DNA of 64,000 bases from Cellulomonas sp. ES6 (GTDB taxonomy: Bacteria; Actinomycetota; Actinomycetes; Actinomycetales; Cellulomonadaceae): positions 434,001 to 498,000 of the forward strand of contig NZ_CP125655.1 in assembly GCF_030053835.1 (NCBI RefSeq), given 5' to 3'. Below are positions 8,559-17,078 of the stretch, one piece after another. The first letter of the stretch is position 1, and each line of letters opens with the position of its first letter. The position numbers and the translations under genes were made by a program. The notes below the pieces were generated by a model. That model made no database searches and was not told where the DNA came from. It was given only the letters and a program-made list of their open reading frames with translations.

Positions 8559-9745
8559 GCCGGCTGCGGACCTCCTGGACCGACCTGGTGGACGACGTCA
8601 CGGCCGAGCTCGTGGTCGCGAGGTCGCGAGCGGTGACGATCCTGGTCGGTGTCGCGCTGTCGACAGGCGCGCTGGTGTCGTCGGCAGGCATCTCGGCGAC
8701 CGCGCGGGACCAGATCGCCGCCGACCTCGCCGCCTCGACCGTCGACTCGCTGACCGTCTCCGCCGCGGCGTCGGCGCGCGCCGGTGGTGCCGAGGACGTC
8801 TTCCCGGACGACACCGAGGCCCGGGTCCGGGAGCTCACGCTCGTCCGGGAGGCAGGGCGCGTCCTCGAGCTCGACGGCCTCGTCGACGGGCTCGTCACGC
8901 GGCTGCCCGGGACCGGACCCGTGGACGTCCCGGTCCTCGCCGCGACGTCGGGGTACCTCGCAGCACGCGACAGCAGCGCGGGCCAGGCCCCCGTCTGGCT
9001 CCTCGACGGCTCCGAGCCCGTGGCCCTGCTCGGACTGGCTGCCGCCGACGCGCTCGGCGTCCCCGTGGTCGATGACCCGACCGGCCTCACGGTGCAGATC
9101 GACGGGGCCACCGTGCAGGTCGTGGGCTACCTCACCACCCGGGACGAGGCCCTCGCCGCGAGCATCGTCGTGCCGTACCTCCAGGGGGTCGAGCGCCTGG
9201 GCTCGGACGCGCGCGCCACGCTCCTGGTCCGCTCGGAGGTCGGCGGCGGCCCGTCCGTCGCGGAGGTCGTCCGGGCCGTCGTGCGACCGGACCGACCCGA
9301 CCTGCTCGTGACGTCACCGGTGGTCGCGCTCGAGTCCCTCCGGCAGGGCGTGTCGGCCCAGTTCGCCCGTCTCGTCGCCTGGATCGGGGCCCTCCTGCTC
9401 GCGATCACGGCGCTGCTCATCTCCAACTCGACGGCCAGCGCCGTCACCGCCCGGACACCGGAGATCGGGCTCCGCCGCGCGCTCGGAGCCTCCCGCGGCC
9501 AGGTCACCCGCGTCGTCGTCGCCGAGGGCGCCCTGACGGGACTGCTCGGCGGCGCGGCCGGCACGGCGGTCGGGCTCTCCGTCGTCGTGGTCGTCGCGGC
9601 CGCGAGCTCGTGGTCCGTCGACCTGGATCCCACGTGGGCGCTCCCCGCGCCGGCGCTCGGGCTGGCCGTCGGGGTGGTCGCCTCCCTGCACCCCGCGTCC
9701 CGCGCGTCGCGCATCAGCCCCGCGCTCGCCGTCCGGCACGACTGA
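8555..9745 (+). CDS. FtsX-family ABC permease (MacB-like)
   Basis: A 396-residue permease with the MacB/FtsX layout: one membrane helix near residues 27-50 (AVTILVGVALSTGALVSS), a large extracytoplasmic domain of about 220 residues, then three C-terminal helices (LVAWIGALLLAITALLI; ALTGLLGGAAGTAVGLSVVV; LGLAVGVVASL). ARTPEIGLRRALGAS between the first two is the coupling region conserved in this family. It ends with PALAVRHD, also typical. It closes the cassette that starts with the lipoprotein. Its TGA stop is the first part of a TGACACCA site of the next regulatory region. Confidence 0.9.
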   Translation: MSRLRTSWTDLVDDVTAELVVARSRAVTILVGVALSTGALVSSAGISATARDQIAADLAASTVDSLTVSAAASARAGGAEDVFPDDTEARVRELTLVREAGRVLELDGLVDGLVTRLPGTGPVDVPVLAATSGYLAARDSSAGQAPVWLLDGSEPVALLGLAAADALGVPVVDDPTGLTVQIDGATVQVVGYLTTRDEALAASIVVPYLQGVERLGSDARATLLVRSEVGGGPSVAEVVRAVVRPDRPDLLVTSPVVALESLRQGVSAQFARLVAWIGALLLAITALLISNSTASAVTARTPEIGLRRALGASRGQVTRVVVAEGALTGLLGGAAGTAVGLSVVVVVAAASSWSVDLDPTWALPAPALGLAVGVVASLHPASRASRISPALAVRHD

Positions 9746-9858
9746 CACCAGCGCCGAGCGAGGCCGGGCCGGATGAACACGACGCGCTGCCTCGTCGTGC
9801 CGCGACACCACGTGTGACACCACATGGCCCTTGCATGACACCACCGATGGTGTCATGC
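9743..9858 (+). promoter_or_regulatory. TGACACCA operator array before the RHH regulator
   Basis: TGACACCA occurs at 9743-9750, 9815-9822 and 9836-9843, with a one-mismatch copy CGACACCA at 9803-9810 and the inverted copy TGGTGTCA at 9848-9855. The last two form a palindrome with perfect 11-bp arms (9833-9843 and 9848-9858) around CCGA, ending 7 bases before the ATG at 9866. Such multimeric sites are typical of ribbon-helix-helix autorepressors, so binding here would block the start of the downstream operon. Confidence 0.65.
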
Positions 9859-9865
9859 TGACGTC

Positions 9866-10390
9866 ATGCACCTCGACCCGTACGTCCAGGACCTCCGGGA
9901 CCGCCTCGCCACCGCCGCCGGGACCGCCGGCGACGACGCCCGCCGGCTGGCCGAGCAGCTCACCGCACCGCTCGACGCCGCCGTGCGCCTGGTGCTGCTC
10001 GACGCGCTGTCGACCGCCGCCGGTGAGATCTCGGCGGAGCTCGCGCCTGGCTCCGTGGACGTCCGGCTGCGCGGCGGCGACCCGGAGTTCGTCGTGGACT
10101 CCCCCGCCGCACCGGCACCGTCCGCGCCGGCGCCGGTGGTCCCGCCGGCCGCCGCGCCGGGCCCCGTGGCCCCCGAGGCGGACGAGGGCACCACCACCCG
10201 CACCACGCTGCGCCTGCCCGACCACCTCAAGGCGCAGGTCGAGGTCGCCGCCGCCCGCGACGGCCTCTCCGTCAACTCCTGGCTCGTGCGGGCGGTCGCC
10301 GCCGCTCTCGAGCCGCAGCCCGACCGACCCTCCCTGCGACCCCGGCCCGACCCGGCAGGCAGCACCCGGCTGACCGGCTGGGTGCGCTGA
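9866..10390 (+). CDS. Ribbon-helix-helix regulator (HicB-family antitoxin-like)
   Basis: A 174-residue protein with two parts. The N-terminal 80 residues are helical and Ala-rich. A Pro/Ala linker at about 85-105 leads to TRTTLRLPDHLKAQVEVAAARDGLSVNSWLV, split here as strand TTLRLP, helix HLKAQVEVAAA and helix SVNSWLVRAVAAAL, a classic Arc/MetJ-type RHH DNA-binding fold. Proteins like this are labelled HicB-family antitoxins, but no HicA toxin lies alongside; instead it precedes DUF4097 and an ABC transporter. It most likely represses this operon through the palindrome that ends just before its start codon. Confidence 0.75.
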   Translation: MHLDPYVQDLRDRLATAAGTAGDDARRLAEQLTAPLDAAVRLVLLDALSTAAGEISAELAPGSVDVRLRGGDPEFVVDSPAAPAPSAPAPVVPPAAAPGPVAPEADEGTTTRTTLRLPDHLKAQVEVAAARDGLSVNSWLVRAVAAALEPQPDRPSLRPRPDPAGSTRLTGWVR

Positions 10391-10496
10391 CCGGCGGACC
10401 CCCGCCCACCCGCTCCCTCGCCCCACCGCGAGGCCGGCCCGTCAGGCCCGGCCGTCGCGCCCGTCGTCGTCCCCGCACACCGCCCCTGGAGCCGTC

Positions 10497-11339
10497 ATGC
10501 CCACGTTCCCCGCACCCGCCCCGGTCGTCCTCGCCGTCGACGTCCCGGTCGCCGCCCTGCACGTCGTCGCCGGCGAGCGCGACGACGTCGTCGTGACCGT
10601 CCTGCCCGCCGACCCGTCGTCCTCCGGCAGCCGCCGCGCGGCCGCCGAGGTCCGGGTCCAGCACGACGACGGCACCGTCACGGTCGACTGGCCCGGCGCC
10701 TGGAAGCAGTACCTGCTGCCGTTCAGCGCGGGCACCGCGTCCGTCACCGTCGAGCTCCCGGAGGGCTCCGACGTGCGCGGCAAGGCCGGCAGCGTCCTGA
10801 CCGAGGGCCGCCTCGGCGCCGTGGAGCTGGCGCTGAGCGCCGGCGACGCGCGCGTCGACGAGGCGCACCGGGTCGACCTGCGCGCCGCCGCCGGCACCGT
10901 CGTCGTGCGCCGGGTGACCGGCCCGGTCGCCGTCCGCGCGAGCGCGGGCTCGGTCCGCCTGGCCGACGTCGCCGGCGAGGGCACCGTACGTGCGAGCAAC
11001 GGCACCACCACCGTCGACGCCGTGACCGGCACGCTGCAGGTCGTCGGCGCCCACGGCGACATCGCGGTCGGCCGCGTCACCGGGACACTCACCGCCCGCT
11101 CCGCCCACGCCGGCATCCGCGTCGAGCGCGTGGAGTCGGGCAGCGTCGACCTCAGCACGTCCTACGGGTCGATCGAGGTCGGGGTCCCCCACGGGACGGC
11201 CGCCTGGCTCGACGTCGCGTCCCAGCACGGCGCCGTGCGCAACCAGCTCACCCCCGCGGCCGGCCCCGTCGAGGACGAGGCCACCGCCGAGGTCCACGCG
11301 TCCACCGGCTACGGCGACGTCGTCGTCCGCCGTCCGTGA
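10497..11339 (+). CDS. DUF4097 beta-strand repeat protein
   Basis: A 280-residue protein without signal peptide or membrane helix. It consists of short alternating strands with a near 20-residue period (for example [75 protein letters not shown]), the DUF4097/DUF2807-like putative adhesin fold, which builds a right-handed beta-solenoid. The ATG at 10497 follows CTGGAGCC. It sits between the RHH regulator and a DrrAB-like ABC pair, a grouping seen repeatedly in actinobacteria. The family has no proven biochemical role. Confidence 0.85.
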   Translation: MPTFPAPAPVVLAVDVPVAALHVVAGERDDVVVTVLPADPSSSGSRRAAAEVRVQHDDGTVTVDWPGAWKQYLLPFSAGTASVTVELPEGSDVRGKAGSVLTEGRLGAVELALSAGDARVDEAHRVDLRAAAGTVVVRRVTGPVAVRASAGSVRLADVAGEGTVRASNGTTTVDAVTGTLQVVGAHGDIAVGRVTGTLTARSAHAGIRVERVESGSVDLSTSYGSIEVGVPHGTAAWLDVASQHGAVRNQLTPAAGPVEDEATAEVHASTGYGDVVVRRP

Positions 11340-11392
11340 CGGGCGCGACCCGCGACCGCTCACCGCACCACCCGACCCGGAAGGAGACCGCC

Positions 11393-12145
11393 GTGCACAC
11401 CGACCTCGCCGTGGACGTCCGCGGCCTGCGCAAGTCCTACGGCGACCACGTCGTCCTGGACGGCGTGGACCTGGCCGTCCCCGCCGGCACCGTGACCGCC
11501 CTGCTCGGGCCCAACGGCGCCGGCAAGACCACCACCGTCGGCGTCCTCGCGACGCTGCTCGCGCCGGACGCCGGCACCGTCCGCGTCGCCGGCCACGACG
11601 TCGTCGCCGAGCCGCAGGCCGTCCGGGCCGCCATCGGCGTGACGGGGCAGGTCTCCGCCGTCGACGACCTGCTGACCGGGACCGAGAACCTGCGGCTGAT
11701 GACCGCCCTGCACCACCTCGGGCGCCGCGAGGGCCGGGAGCGCGCCGGGGCGCTGCTGACCCGGTTCGGGCTGACGGACGCCGCGCGCAAGCCCGTGTCC
11801 ACCTGGTCGGGCGGCATGCGCCGCAAGCTCGACCTGGCGATGACCCTCGTCGGCGACCCGGCCGTGGTGTTCCTCGACGAGCCGACGACCGGCCTCGACC
11901 CGCGCAGCCGCCGGGCGCTGTGGGACGAGGTCCGCGCGCTCGTGGCCGGCGGGACGACCATCCTGCTGACGACGCAGTACCTCGAGGAGGCCGACCTGCT
12001 CGCCGACCGCGTCGCCGTCCTGGACGGCGGGCGCGTCGTCGCCGAGGGCACGCCGGCCGAGCTCAAGTCCGCCCACGACGCCGGGTCCCTCGACGACGTG
12101 TTCCTGCGCCTGACCGAGCCGACCGCCGCGACGGAGGTGGCGTGA
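11393..12145 (+). CDS. ABC transporter ATP-binding protein, DrrA-like
   Basis: A 250-residue ABC ATPase of the drug-resistance DrrA/CcmA group: Walker [11 protein letters not shown]-loop [19 protein letters not shown], signature [17 protein letters not shown], Walker [18 protein letters not shown] and switch [11 protein letters not shown]. The Q-loop phrase TGQ(x)5DLLTG is characteristic of DrrA. The GTG at 11393 is chosen over an upstream in-frame start because AAGGAG lies seven bases before it. The TGA stop shares one base with the ATG of the permease gene. With it, the protein would pump hydrophobic compounds out; DrrA itself exports daunorubicin. Confidence 0.92.
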   Translation: MHTDLAVDVRGLRKSYGDHVVLDGVDLAVPAGTVTALLGPNGAGKTTTVGVLATLLAPDAGTVRVAGHDVVAEPQAVRAAIGVTGQVSAVDDLLTGTENLRLMTALHHLGRREGRERAGALLTRFGLTDAARKPVSTWSGGMRRKLDLAMTLVGDPAVVFLDEPTTGLDPRSRRALWDEVRALVAGGTTILLTTQYLEEADLLADRVAVLDGGRVVAEGTPAELKSAHDAGSLDDVFLRLTEPTAATEVA

Positions 12146-12990
12146 TGACCGCCGCGACCGCTGCGGCCCACGCGCCGCGCCCGTCCGTCGCCCCCACCAC
12201 CCGGCCCGTGGCCGACACCCTGACGATGCTGCGCCGCAACCTGCTCCGCGCGGTGCGCTACCCGGGCCTGACCGGGTTCACCGTCGCGATCCCGGTCGCC
12301 CTGCTCCTGCTGTTCGTCTACGTGTTCGGCGGGGCGTTCGGCGCGGGCGTCGTCCCGGGCGCGGCGCCGGGCGCCGAAGGCCGCGCGGCGTACCTCGACT
12401 ACATCACCCCGGCGATCCTGCTGTTCGCCGTCGTCGGGGCGGCCCAGAGCGTCGCCATCACCTCCGCCATGGACGCGACCAGCGGCATCATGGCGCGCTT
12501 CAGGACGATGGTCGTGTCCCCCGGCGCCGTGCTCGGCGGGCCGGTGCTCGGCACGGTCGTCCAGGGCCTGCTCGCCGTCGCGCTCGTGCTCGGCATCGCG
12601 GTCGCGATCGGCTACCGCCCGCACGCCGGGCCGCTCGGCTGGCTCGCGCTGGCCGGCCTGCTGACGGTGGCGACCGCCGCCTTCACGTGGCTGTGCGTGG
12701 CGCTCGGCCTGTCCGCCCGCTCGGTCGAGACCGCGTCGAACACGCCCATGCTGCTGACGGTGCTCCCGTTCTTCGGCAGCGGGTTCGTCCCGGTCGACAC
12801 CATGCCGGCGGCCGTCCGCTGGTTCGCCGAGTACCAGCCGTTCACCCCCGTCATCGAGACCACGCGCGCCCTGCTCACCGGCACCGCGCCCGACACCCCG
12901 ACGACGCTGCTCGCCCTCGGCTGGTGCGTCGTGGTCGGCGGGGCCGGGTACGCCTGGTCGCGGGCGCTCTACCGGCGCGAGCGAGCCTGA
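12145..12990 (+). CDS. ABC-2 type permease, DrrB-like
   Basis: A 281-residue permease with a short cytoplasmic N-terminus and six predicted membrane segments, starting with LTGFTVAIPVALLLLFVYVFGG. Conserved ABC-2 features include the re-entrant region before TPAILLFAVVGAAQS, the motif ATSGIMARFRTMVVSPGAVLGG and the C-terminal PFTPVIETTRALLTG. The ATG at 12145 overlaps the ATPase stop by one base (TGATG). It closes the operon that starts at the RHH regulator, and a strong hairpin follows. Confidence 0.9.
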   Translation: MTAATAAAHAPRPSVAPTTRPVADTLTMLRRNLLRAVRYPGLTGFTVAIPVALLLLFVYVFGGAFGAGVVPGAAPGAEGRAAYLDYITPAILLFAVVGAAQSVAITSAMDATSGIMARFRTMVVSPGAVLGGPVLGTVVQGLLAVALVLGIAVAIGYRPHAGPLGWLALAGLLTVATAAFTWLCVALGLSARSVETASNTPMLLTVLPFFGSGFVPVDTMPAAVRWFAEYQPFTPVIETTRALLTGTAPDTPTTLLALGWCVVVGGAGYAWSRALYRRERA

Positions 12991-12998
12991 CACGCGGC

Positions 12999-13033
12999 AC
13001 GGCGCCGGTCGAGAACTCCTCGACCGGCGCCGT
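12999..13033. terminator. Bidirectional terminator between the ABC operon and ARC
   Basis: Perfect 15-bp arms (12999-13013 and 13019-13033) beginning ACGGCGCCGG surround a 5-base loop. The hairpin lies 9 bases after the permease stop and 20 bases from the stop of the convergent ARC gene, so it can end both transcripts. Confidence 0.8.
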
Positions 13034-13053
13034 CCGGCGTCCCGCGCGAGCCG

Positions 13054-14682
13054 CTACAGGTACTGCCCCGTGCTCGTCACGTTCTCGATGCGGCGCGAGG
13101 CCTCCTCGCCCTTCTTGTCCTGGACGATCGTGCGGATGAACACGATGCGCTCCCCCTTCTTGCCGGAGATGCGCGCCCAGTCGTCCGGGTTCGTGGTGTT
13201 CGGCAGGTCCTCGTTCTCCTTGAACTCGTCCACGCAGGCCGTCAGCAGGTGCTCGACGCGCAGGCCGCGCTGGCCGGTGGCGAGCAGGTCCTTGATCGCG
13301 GACTTCTTGGCGCGGTCCACGACGTTCTGGATCATCGCGCCGGAGTTGAAGTCCTTGAAGTACAGGATCTCCTTGTCGCCGCTGGCGTAGGTGACCTCGA
13401 GGAACCGGTTCTCCTCGTTCTCGGAGTACATGCGCTCGACGGCCCGCGAGATCATCGCCTCGACGGCGTCCGTGGCCGAGCCGTGGTGCTCGCGCAGGTC
13501 GTCCGCGTGGATCGGCAGGTCCGGGGTGAGGTACTTCGCGAAGATCTCCCGGGCGCCCTCGGCGTCGGGGCGCTCGATCTTGATCTTCACGTCGAGCCGG
13601 CCGGGCCGCAGGATCGCGGGGTCGATCATGTCCTCGCGGTTGGACGCGCCGATGACGATGACGTTCTCCAGGCGCTCCACGCCGTCGATCTCCGCGAGGA
13701 GCTGCGGCACGATCGTCGTCTCCACGTCGCTGGAGACGCCGGTGCCGCGGGTGCGGAACAGCGACTCCATCTCGTCGAAGAACACGACGACCGGGTGCCC
13801 CTGGGACGCCTTCTCTCGGGCCCGGGAGAAGATCAGCCGGATGTGCCGCTCCGTCTCGCCGACGTACTTGTTGAGCAGCTCGGGGCCCTTGACGTTGAGG
13901 AAGTACGACTTCGCCTCCGTGACCTCCTCGCCGCGCGCGACCGCCGCCGTCGCCGCCAGGGAGTGGGCGACGGCCTTGGCGATGAGCGTCTTGCCGCACC
14001 CGGGCGGGCCGTACAGCAGCACGCCCTTCGGCGGCTTGAGGCCGTGCTCGCGGAACAGCTCCGGGTGCAGGAACGGCAGCTCGACGGCGTCGCGGATCTG
14101 CTCGATCTGCGGCCCGAGGCCCCCGATGTCGGCGTAGTCGATGTCCGGGACCTCCTCGAGCACGAGGTCCTCGACCTCCGCCCGGGGCACCCGCTCGAAC
14201 ACGAAGCCGCTGCGCGCCTCGACGGTCAGCGCGTCACCGACCCGCACCGTGCCGTCCATGACCTGGCCCGCGAGCCGGACGACCCGCTCCTCGTCGCCGC
14301 GTCCGACGACCAGGGCGCGGTCCCGGCCCAGCAGCTCCTTGACGGTCACCAGCTCGCCGACCTGCTCGTAGCCGCCGGCCTCGACGACCGTGAGCGCCTC
14401 GTTGAGCATGACCTCCTGGCCCGGCCGCAGCCGGTGGACGTCCAGCGCCGGGCTGACGCCGACGTGCATCTTGCGACCCGCGGAGACGACGTCGACCGTG
14501 CCGTCCTCGCGGGCGGTCAGGAACGTCGCGAACGTCCCCGGGGGCTTCGCGAGGTCGTCGATCTGGCGCTTGAGCTCGATGATCTGGTCGCGCGCGGCGA
14601 CGAGCGCGTCGGACAGCCGCTCGTTCTTCGCGCCCAGCAGGGCGAGCTCGCGCTGCAGGTCGCGAGCTGTCGGTTCGGTCAT
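13054..14682 (-). CDS. arc: Proteasome-associated AAA ATPase ARC/Mpa
   Basis: A 542-residue hexameric unfoldase that captures pupylated proteins through its N-terminal coiled coil and threads them into the 20S proteasome. Seen here: coiled coil at about residues 5-47 ([18 protein letters not shown]), two OB domains, Walker A GPPGCGKT at about 224, pore segment in [16 protein letters not shown], Walker [10 protein letters not shown], and sensor/Arg-finger region [11 protein letters not shown]. The C-terminus is GQYL, the gate-opening tail with penultimate Tyr that docks on 20S rings. ATG at 14682 is chosen because GGAGG lies seven bases upstream and MTEPTARD fits family starts. The neighbours trmI and the Rv2119-like nuclease match the usual locus, but pup and prcBA are not in the window. 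Confidence 0.97.
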   Translation of the reverse strand: MTEPTARDLQRELALLGAKNERLSDALVAARDQIIELKRQIDDLAKPPGTFATFLTAREDGTVDVVSAGRKMHVGVSPALDVHRLRPGQEVMLNEALTVVEAGGYEQVGELVTVKELLGRDRALVVGRGDEERVVRLAGQVMDGTVRVGDALTVEARSGFVFERVPRAEVEDLVLEEVPDIDYADIGGLGPQIEQIRDAVELPFLHPELFREHGLKPPKGVLLYGPPGCGKTLIAKAVAHSLAATAAVARGEEVTEAKSYFLNVKGPELLNKYVGETERHIRLIFSRAREKASQGHPVVVFFDEMESLFRTRGTGVSSDVETTIVPQLLAEIDGVERLENVIVIGASNREDMIDPAILRPGRLDVKIKIERPDAEGAREIFAKYLTPDLPIHADDLREHHGSATDAVEAMISRAVERMYSENEENRFLEVTYASGDKEILYFKDFNSGAMIQNVVDRAKKSAIKDLLATGQRGLRVEHLLTACVDEFKENEDLPNTTNPDDWARISGKKGERIVFIRTIVQDKKGEEASRRIENVTSTGQYL

Positions 14683-14823
14683 CGCGGTGCCTCCGATCCG
14701 TGTCGACCCCACGGCGCTGTGCGGCATTCGTGGACCGACCCTAACCACCCGTGTCAATCGCTGGGCGGACGCCTCGCCGGGGGCGCCCGGGTCGGGGAGG
14801 TCGGGCACGTCGGGCCGGGCGGG

Positions 14824-15888
14824 TCAGTCCGCCTCGGGGGCCTGGCCCACGTCGCGGCGCACCCGGCGCACCTTCTTGTCGGACACCGCCCGCTCGCCCA
14901 GGGCCTCGGGCGTCCACTCCGCGTCGGGCACGTCCTGGAACGACCGGCTGCTGACCACGTCCCCCACCTCGTCGACCAGGGCGGCCTCGCCGGGCTGCGA
15001 GCCCTTGGCGGGCCGGCGCTTGCGCAGCGGCGGCTCGACGCCGTCGGCCAGCCGGCGGGTGGTCAGCAGGAACCCGGTGTGGCCGATCATCCGGTGCTGC
15101 GGCCGCACGGCCAGCCCCTCGAGGTGCCAGCCCCGGACCATCGACTCCCACGCCTGCGGCTCGGTGTACCGGCCGTCGGCCCGCACGTCCTCCGCGAGGC
15201 GGGAGAGCTGCGTGGCCGTCGCGACGTAGGCGATGAGCACGCCGCCGGGCGCCAGCGCGGTCGCGACCGCGTCGAGGTTCTCCCACGGCGCGAGCATGTC
15301 GAGCACCACGCGGTCCACCTCGCCGGGCGCCTCCGCCGTCGGGAGCACGTCCGCCAGGTCGCCGACCGACAGCCGCCACGCGGGGTGCGCGCCGCCGAAG
15401 AACGTCTCGACGTTGCCCCGGGCGATGGCCGCGAAGTCCTCGCGCCGCTCGATGGAGTGCAGCCGCCCGCCGTCGCCGACCGCGCGCAGCAGCGACATCG
15501 TCAGCGCGCCGGACCCGACGCCCGCCTCGACCACCCGGGCGCCCGGGTAGATGTCCGCCATCTGCACGATCTGCCCGGCGTCCTTCGGGTAGACGACGGC
15601 GGCACCGCGCGGCATCGACAGCACGTAGTCGGACAGCAGCGGCCGCAGGGCGAGGTACTCGACGCCGCCGCTGCTGGTCACGACGGTGCCCTCCGGCGCG
15701 TCGATCAGCTCCTCGTGGCGGAAGTAGCCCTTGTGGGTGTGGAACGTCGCGCCCGGCGCGAGCGTGATGGTGTGCAGCCGCCCGCGCGGGTCGGTGAGCT
15801 GGACGCGCTCCCCCACCCGGAGCAGGCCGCGGCGCTGGTCGGCGCCCGTCGGCTGGGGGGCGGTCGCGGGGGCGGTGTCGTCGGTCAC
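14824..15888 (-). CDS. trmI: tRNA (adenine-58-N1)-methyltransferase TrmI
   Basis: A 354-residue SAM-dependent enzyme that methylates N1 of A58 in the tRNA T-loop. The N-terminal beta domain carries GERVQLTDPRGRLHTITLAP and FHTHKGYFRHEELI; the Rossmann domain has RVVEAGVGSGALTMSLLRAV for SAM, the acidic end of strand two in HSIERREDF, and VDRVVLDMLAPWENL for the catalytic Asp. A C-terminal extension of about 60 residues rich in Arg/Lys follows. The GTG start at 15888 is eight bases after TAGACT, which overlaps the stop codon of the site-2 protease gene. The gene precedes ARC, as in mycobacteria (Rv2118c and Rv2115c). Confidence 0.95.
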   Translation of the reverse strand: MTDDTAPATAPQPTGADQRRGLLRVGERVQLTDPRGRLHTITLAPGATFHTHKGYFRHEELIDAPEGTVVTSSGGVEYLALRPLLSDYVLSMPRGAAVVYPKDAGQIVQMADIYPGARVVEAGVGSGALTMSLLRAVGDGGRLHSIERREDFAAIARGNVETFFGGAHPAWRLSVGDLADVLPTAEAPGEVDRVVLDMLAPWENLDAVATALAPGGVLIAYVATATQLSRLAEDVRADGRYTEPQAWESMVRGWHLEGLAVRPQHRMIGHTGFLLTTRRLADGVEPPLRKRRPAKGSQPGEAALVDEVGDVVSSRSFQDVPDAEWTPEALGERAVSDKKVRRVRRDVGQAPEAD

Positions 15889-15896
15889 GGGGGTCG

Positions 15897-15902
15897 AGTC
15901 TA
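15897..15902 (-). promoter_or_regulatory. -10 box of trmI (TAGACT)
   Basis: TAGACT overlaps the TAG stop codon of the upstream protease gene and lies eight bases before the GTG start, so trmI can be transcribed as a leaderless message independent of the gene before it. Confidence 0.5.
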
Positions 15903-17015
15903 GGAGCGCAGGGCGGCGGCGACGTCCGCGCTGCGCAGCAGGGCCACGACACGTCCCTCGTGGACGGCCACCATCACGGGCGCGAACCGCGACACCGCCG
16001 CGACGGCCTGCACCAGCGCGGGACCGTGCAGCCCGGCGTCGACGACGGCCCCGGCGGGCAGCGTGACCGCCACGGCCGTCAGCGGCACGCCGGCCCTCTC
16101 GGCGGGGGGCACCGCGTTCGCGGCCTGCGGGTCGACGTACGCGGCCGGTCGCCCGTCCGGTGCGAGCAGCACCACCGCGTTCGCGCCCGTCCGCCCGCGC
16201 GCCGCGTCGGCCTCGGCCAGCACCGCCGTCGCCGGCAGCGCGACGGCCGGCACCCCGACCGAGCCGACGTGCAGCGCGTCGACCGCACGCCCCCGGCGCG
16301 CGCCGCGGATCGCCTCGGACGCGCCCGTCCACAGGAACGCGCCGATCAGCGCCCCCCACGCCACGGACCACAGGTCCGGGGTGGCGCCGCGCGTCAGCGG
16401 GAGCGCCACCACCCACACCGCGAACCCGACGGCGACCACGCGGCCCGACCAGCCGGCGACCAGCGCGCCCCGGCGGCGGTCGCCGCTCGCGCCCCACACG
16501 GCGGCCTCCAGCACCATGCCGCCGTCGAGCGGGAGGCCCGGCACGAGGTTGAACAGGCCGACGAAGGCGTTGGAGTACGCCGCCGCGTACAGCACGAGCG
16601 CGGCGAGCCCCCGCGGGTCGACCAGGCCGCCGGCGACCCAGAACAGCCCCGCGAGCAGCAGGTTCGCGATCGGGCCGACCACCGCGACGAGGGCCTGCGT
16701 ACCCGGGGTGATGCGGCCGCCGAACGCCGTGTGCCCGCCGATGAGCGTCAGGGCGTACTCGCGCACCTGGAGGCCGCGGGCGCGCGCCGTGAGGCCGTGG
16801 GCGAGCTCGTGCACCAGCACCGACAGCAGCAGGAGCAGGCCGACCACGAGCGCGACGACGTAGGTCGACCCCGTGCCGAGACCCGGTGCGCGCATCCGCA
16901 CGGAGGGCGCGAAGACCACCGCGATCACCGCCACGACCAGCAGGCTGCTCGGGCTCAGGACGACCGGCGACCCGGCGACCCGGCCGATCACCCAGCCCCG
17001 CGTTCTGTCTGCCAC
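15900..17015 (-). CDS. Site-2 protease family membrane metalloprotease
   Basis: A 371-residue intramembrane zinc protease of family M50. The zinc site is LVHELAHG (HExxH) in the second helix and NLVPGLPLDGG supplies the third ligand Asp. About six membrane helices span residues 20-240. The last 130 residues form a cytoplasmic pair of degenerate CBS-like repeats (ANAVVLLAPDGRPAAYVD, APVMVAVHEGRVVALL). Bacterial members cut anti-sigma factors or signal-peptide remnants within the membrane. The GTG at 17015 is seven bases after TAACCT (17028-17023), suggesting a leaderless message. It is divergent from the RecB-like nuclease. Confidence 0.92.
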   Translation of the reverse strand: MADRTRGWVIGRVAGSPVVLSPSSLLVVAVIAVVFAPSVRMRAPGLGTGSTYVVALVVGLLLLLSVLVHELAHGLTARARGLQVREYALTLIGGHTAFGGRITPGTQALVAVVGPIANLLLAGLFWVAGGLVDPRGLAALVLYAAAYSNAFVGLFNLVPGLPLDGGMVLEAAVWGASGDRRRGALVAGWSGRVVAVGFAVWVVALPLTRGATPDLWSVAWGALIGAFLWTGASEAIRGARRGRAVDALHVGSVGVPAVALPATAVLAEADAARGRTGANAVVLLAPDGRPAAYVDPQAANAVPPAERAGVPLTAVAVTLPAGAVVDAGLHGPALVQAVAAVSRFAPVMVAVHEGRVVALLRSADVAAALRS

Positions 17016-17022
17016 GGGCGAC

Positions 17023-17028
17023 AGGTTA
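17023..17028 (-). promoter_or_regulatory. -10 box of the site-2 protease gene (TAACCT)
   Basis: TAACCT lies seven bases before the GTG at 17015, consistent with a leaderless transcript. Confidence 0.5.
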
Positions 17029-17065
17029 CGGGGCGCGGCTGACCGGGGGTGTCGGTGGTCGGCCG

Positions 17066-17071
17066 TAGTCT
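17066..17071 (+). promoter_or_regulatory. -10 box of the RecB-like nuclease gene (TAGTCT)
   Basis: TAGTCT lies seven bases before the GTG at 17079; the divergent protease promoter is only about 40 bp away. Confidence 0.5.
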
Positions 17072-17078
17072 CGTCCGC

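Noticed and set aside
9866..10390. HicAB toxin-antitoxin module
   Set aside because: Only the RHH half is present; no HicA-like small basic frame with its conserved His lies on either side.
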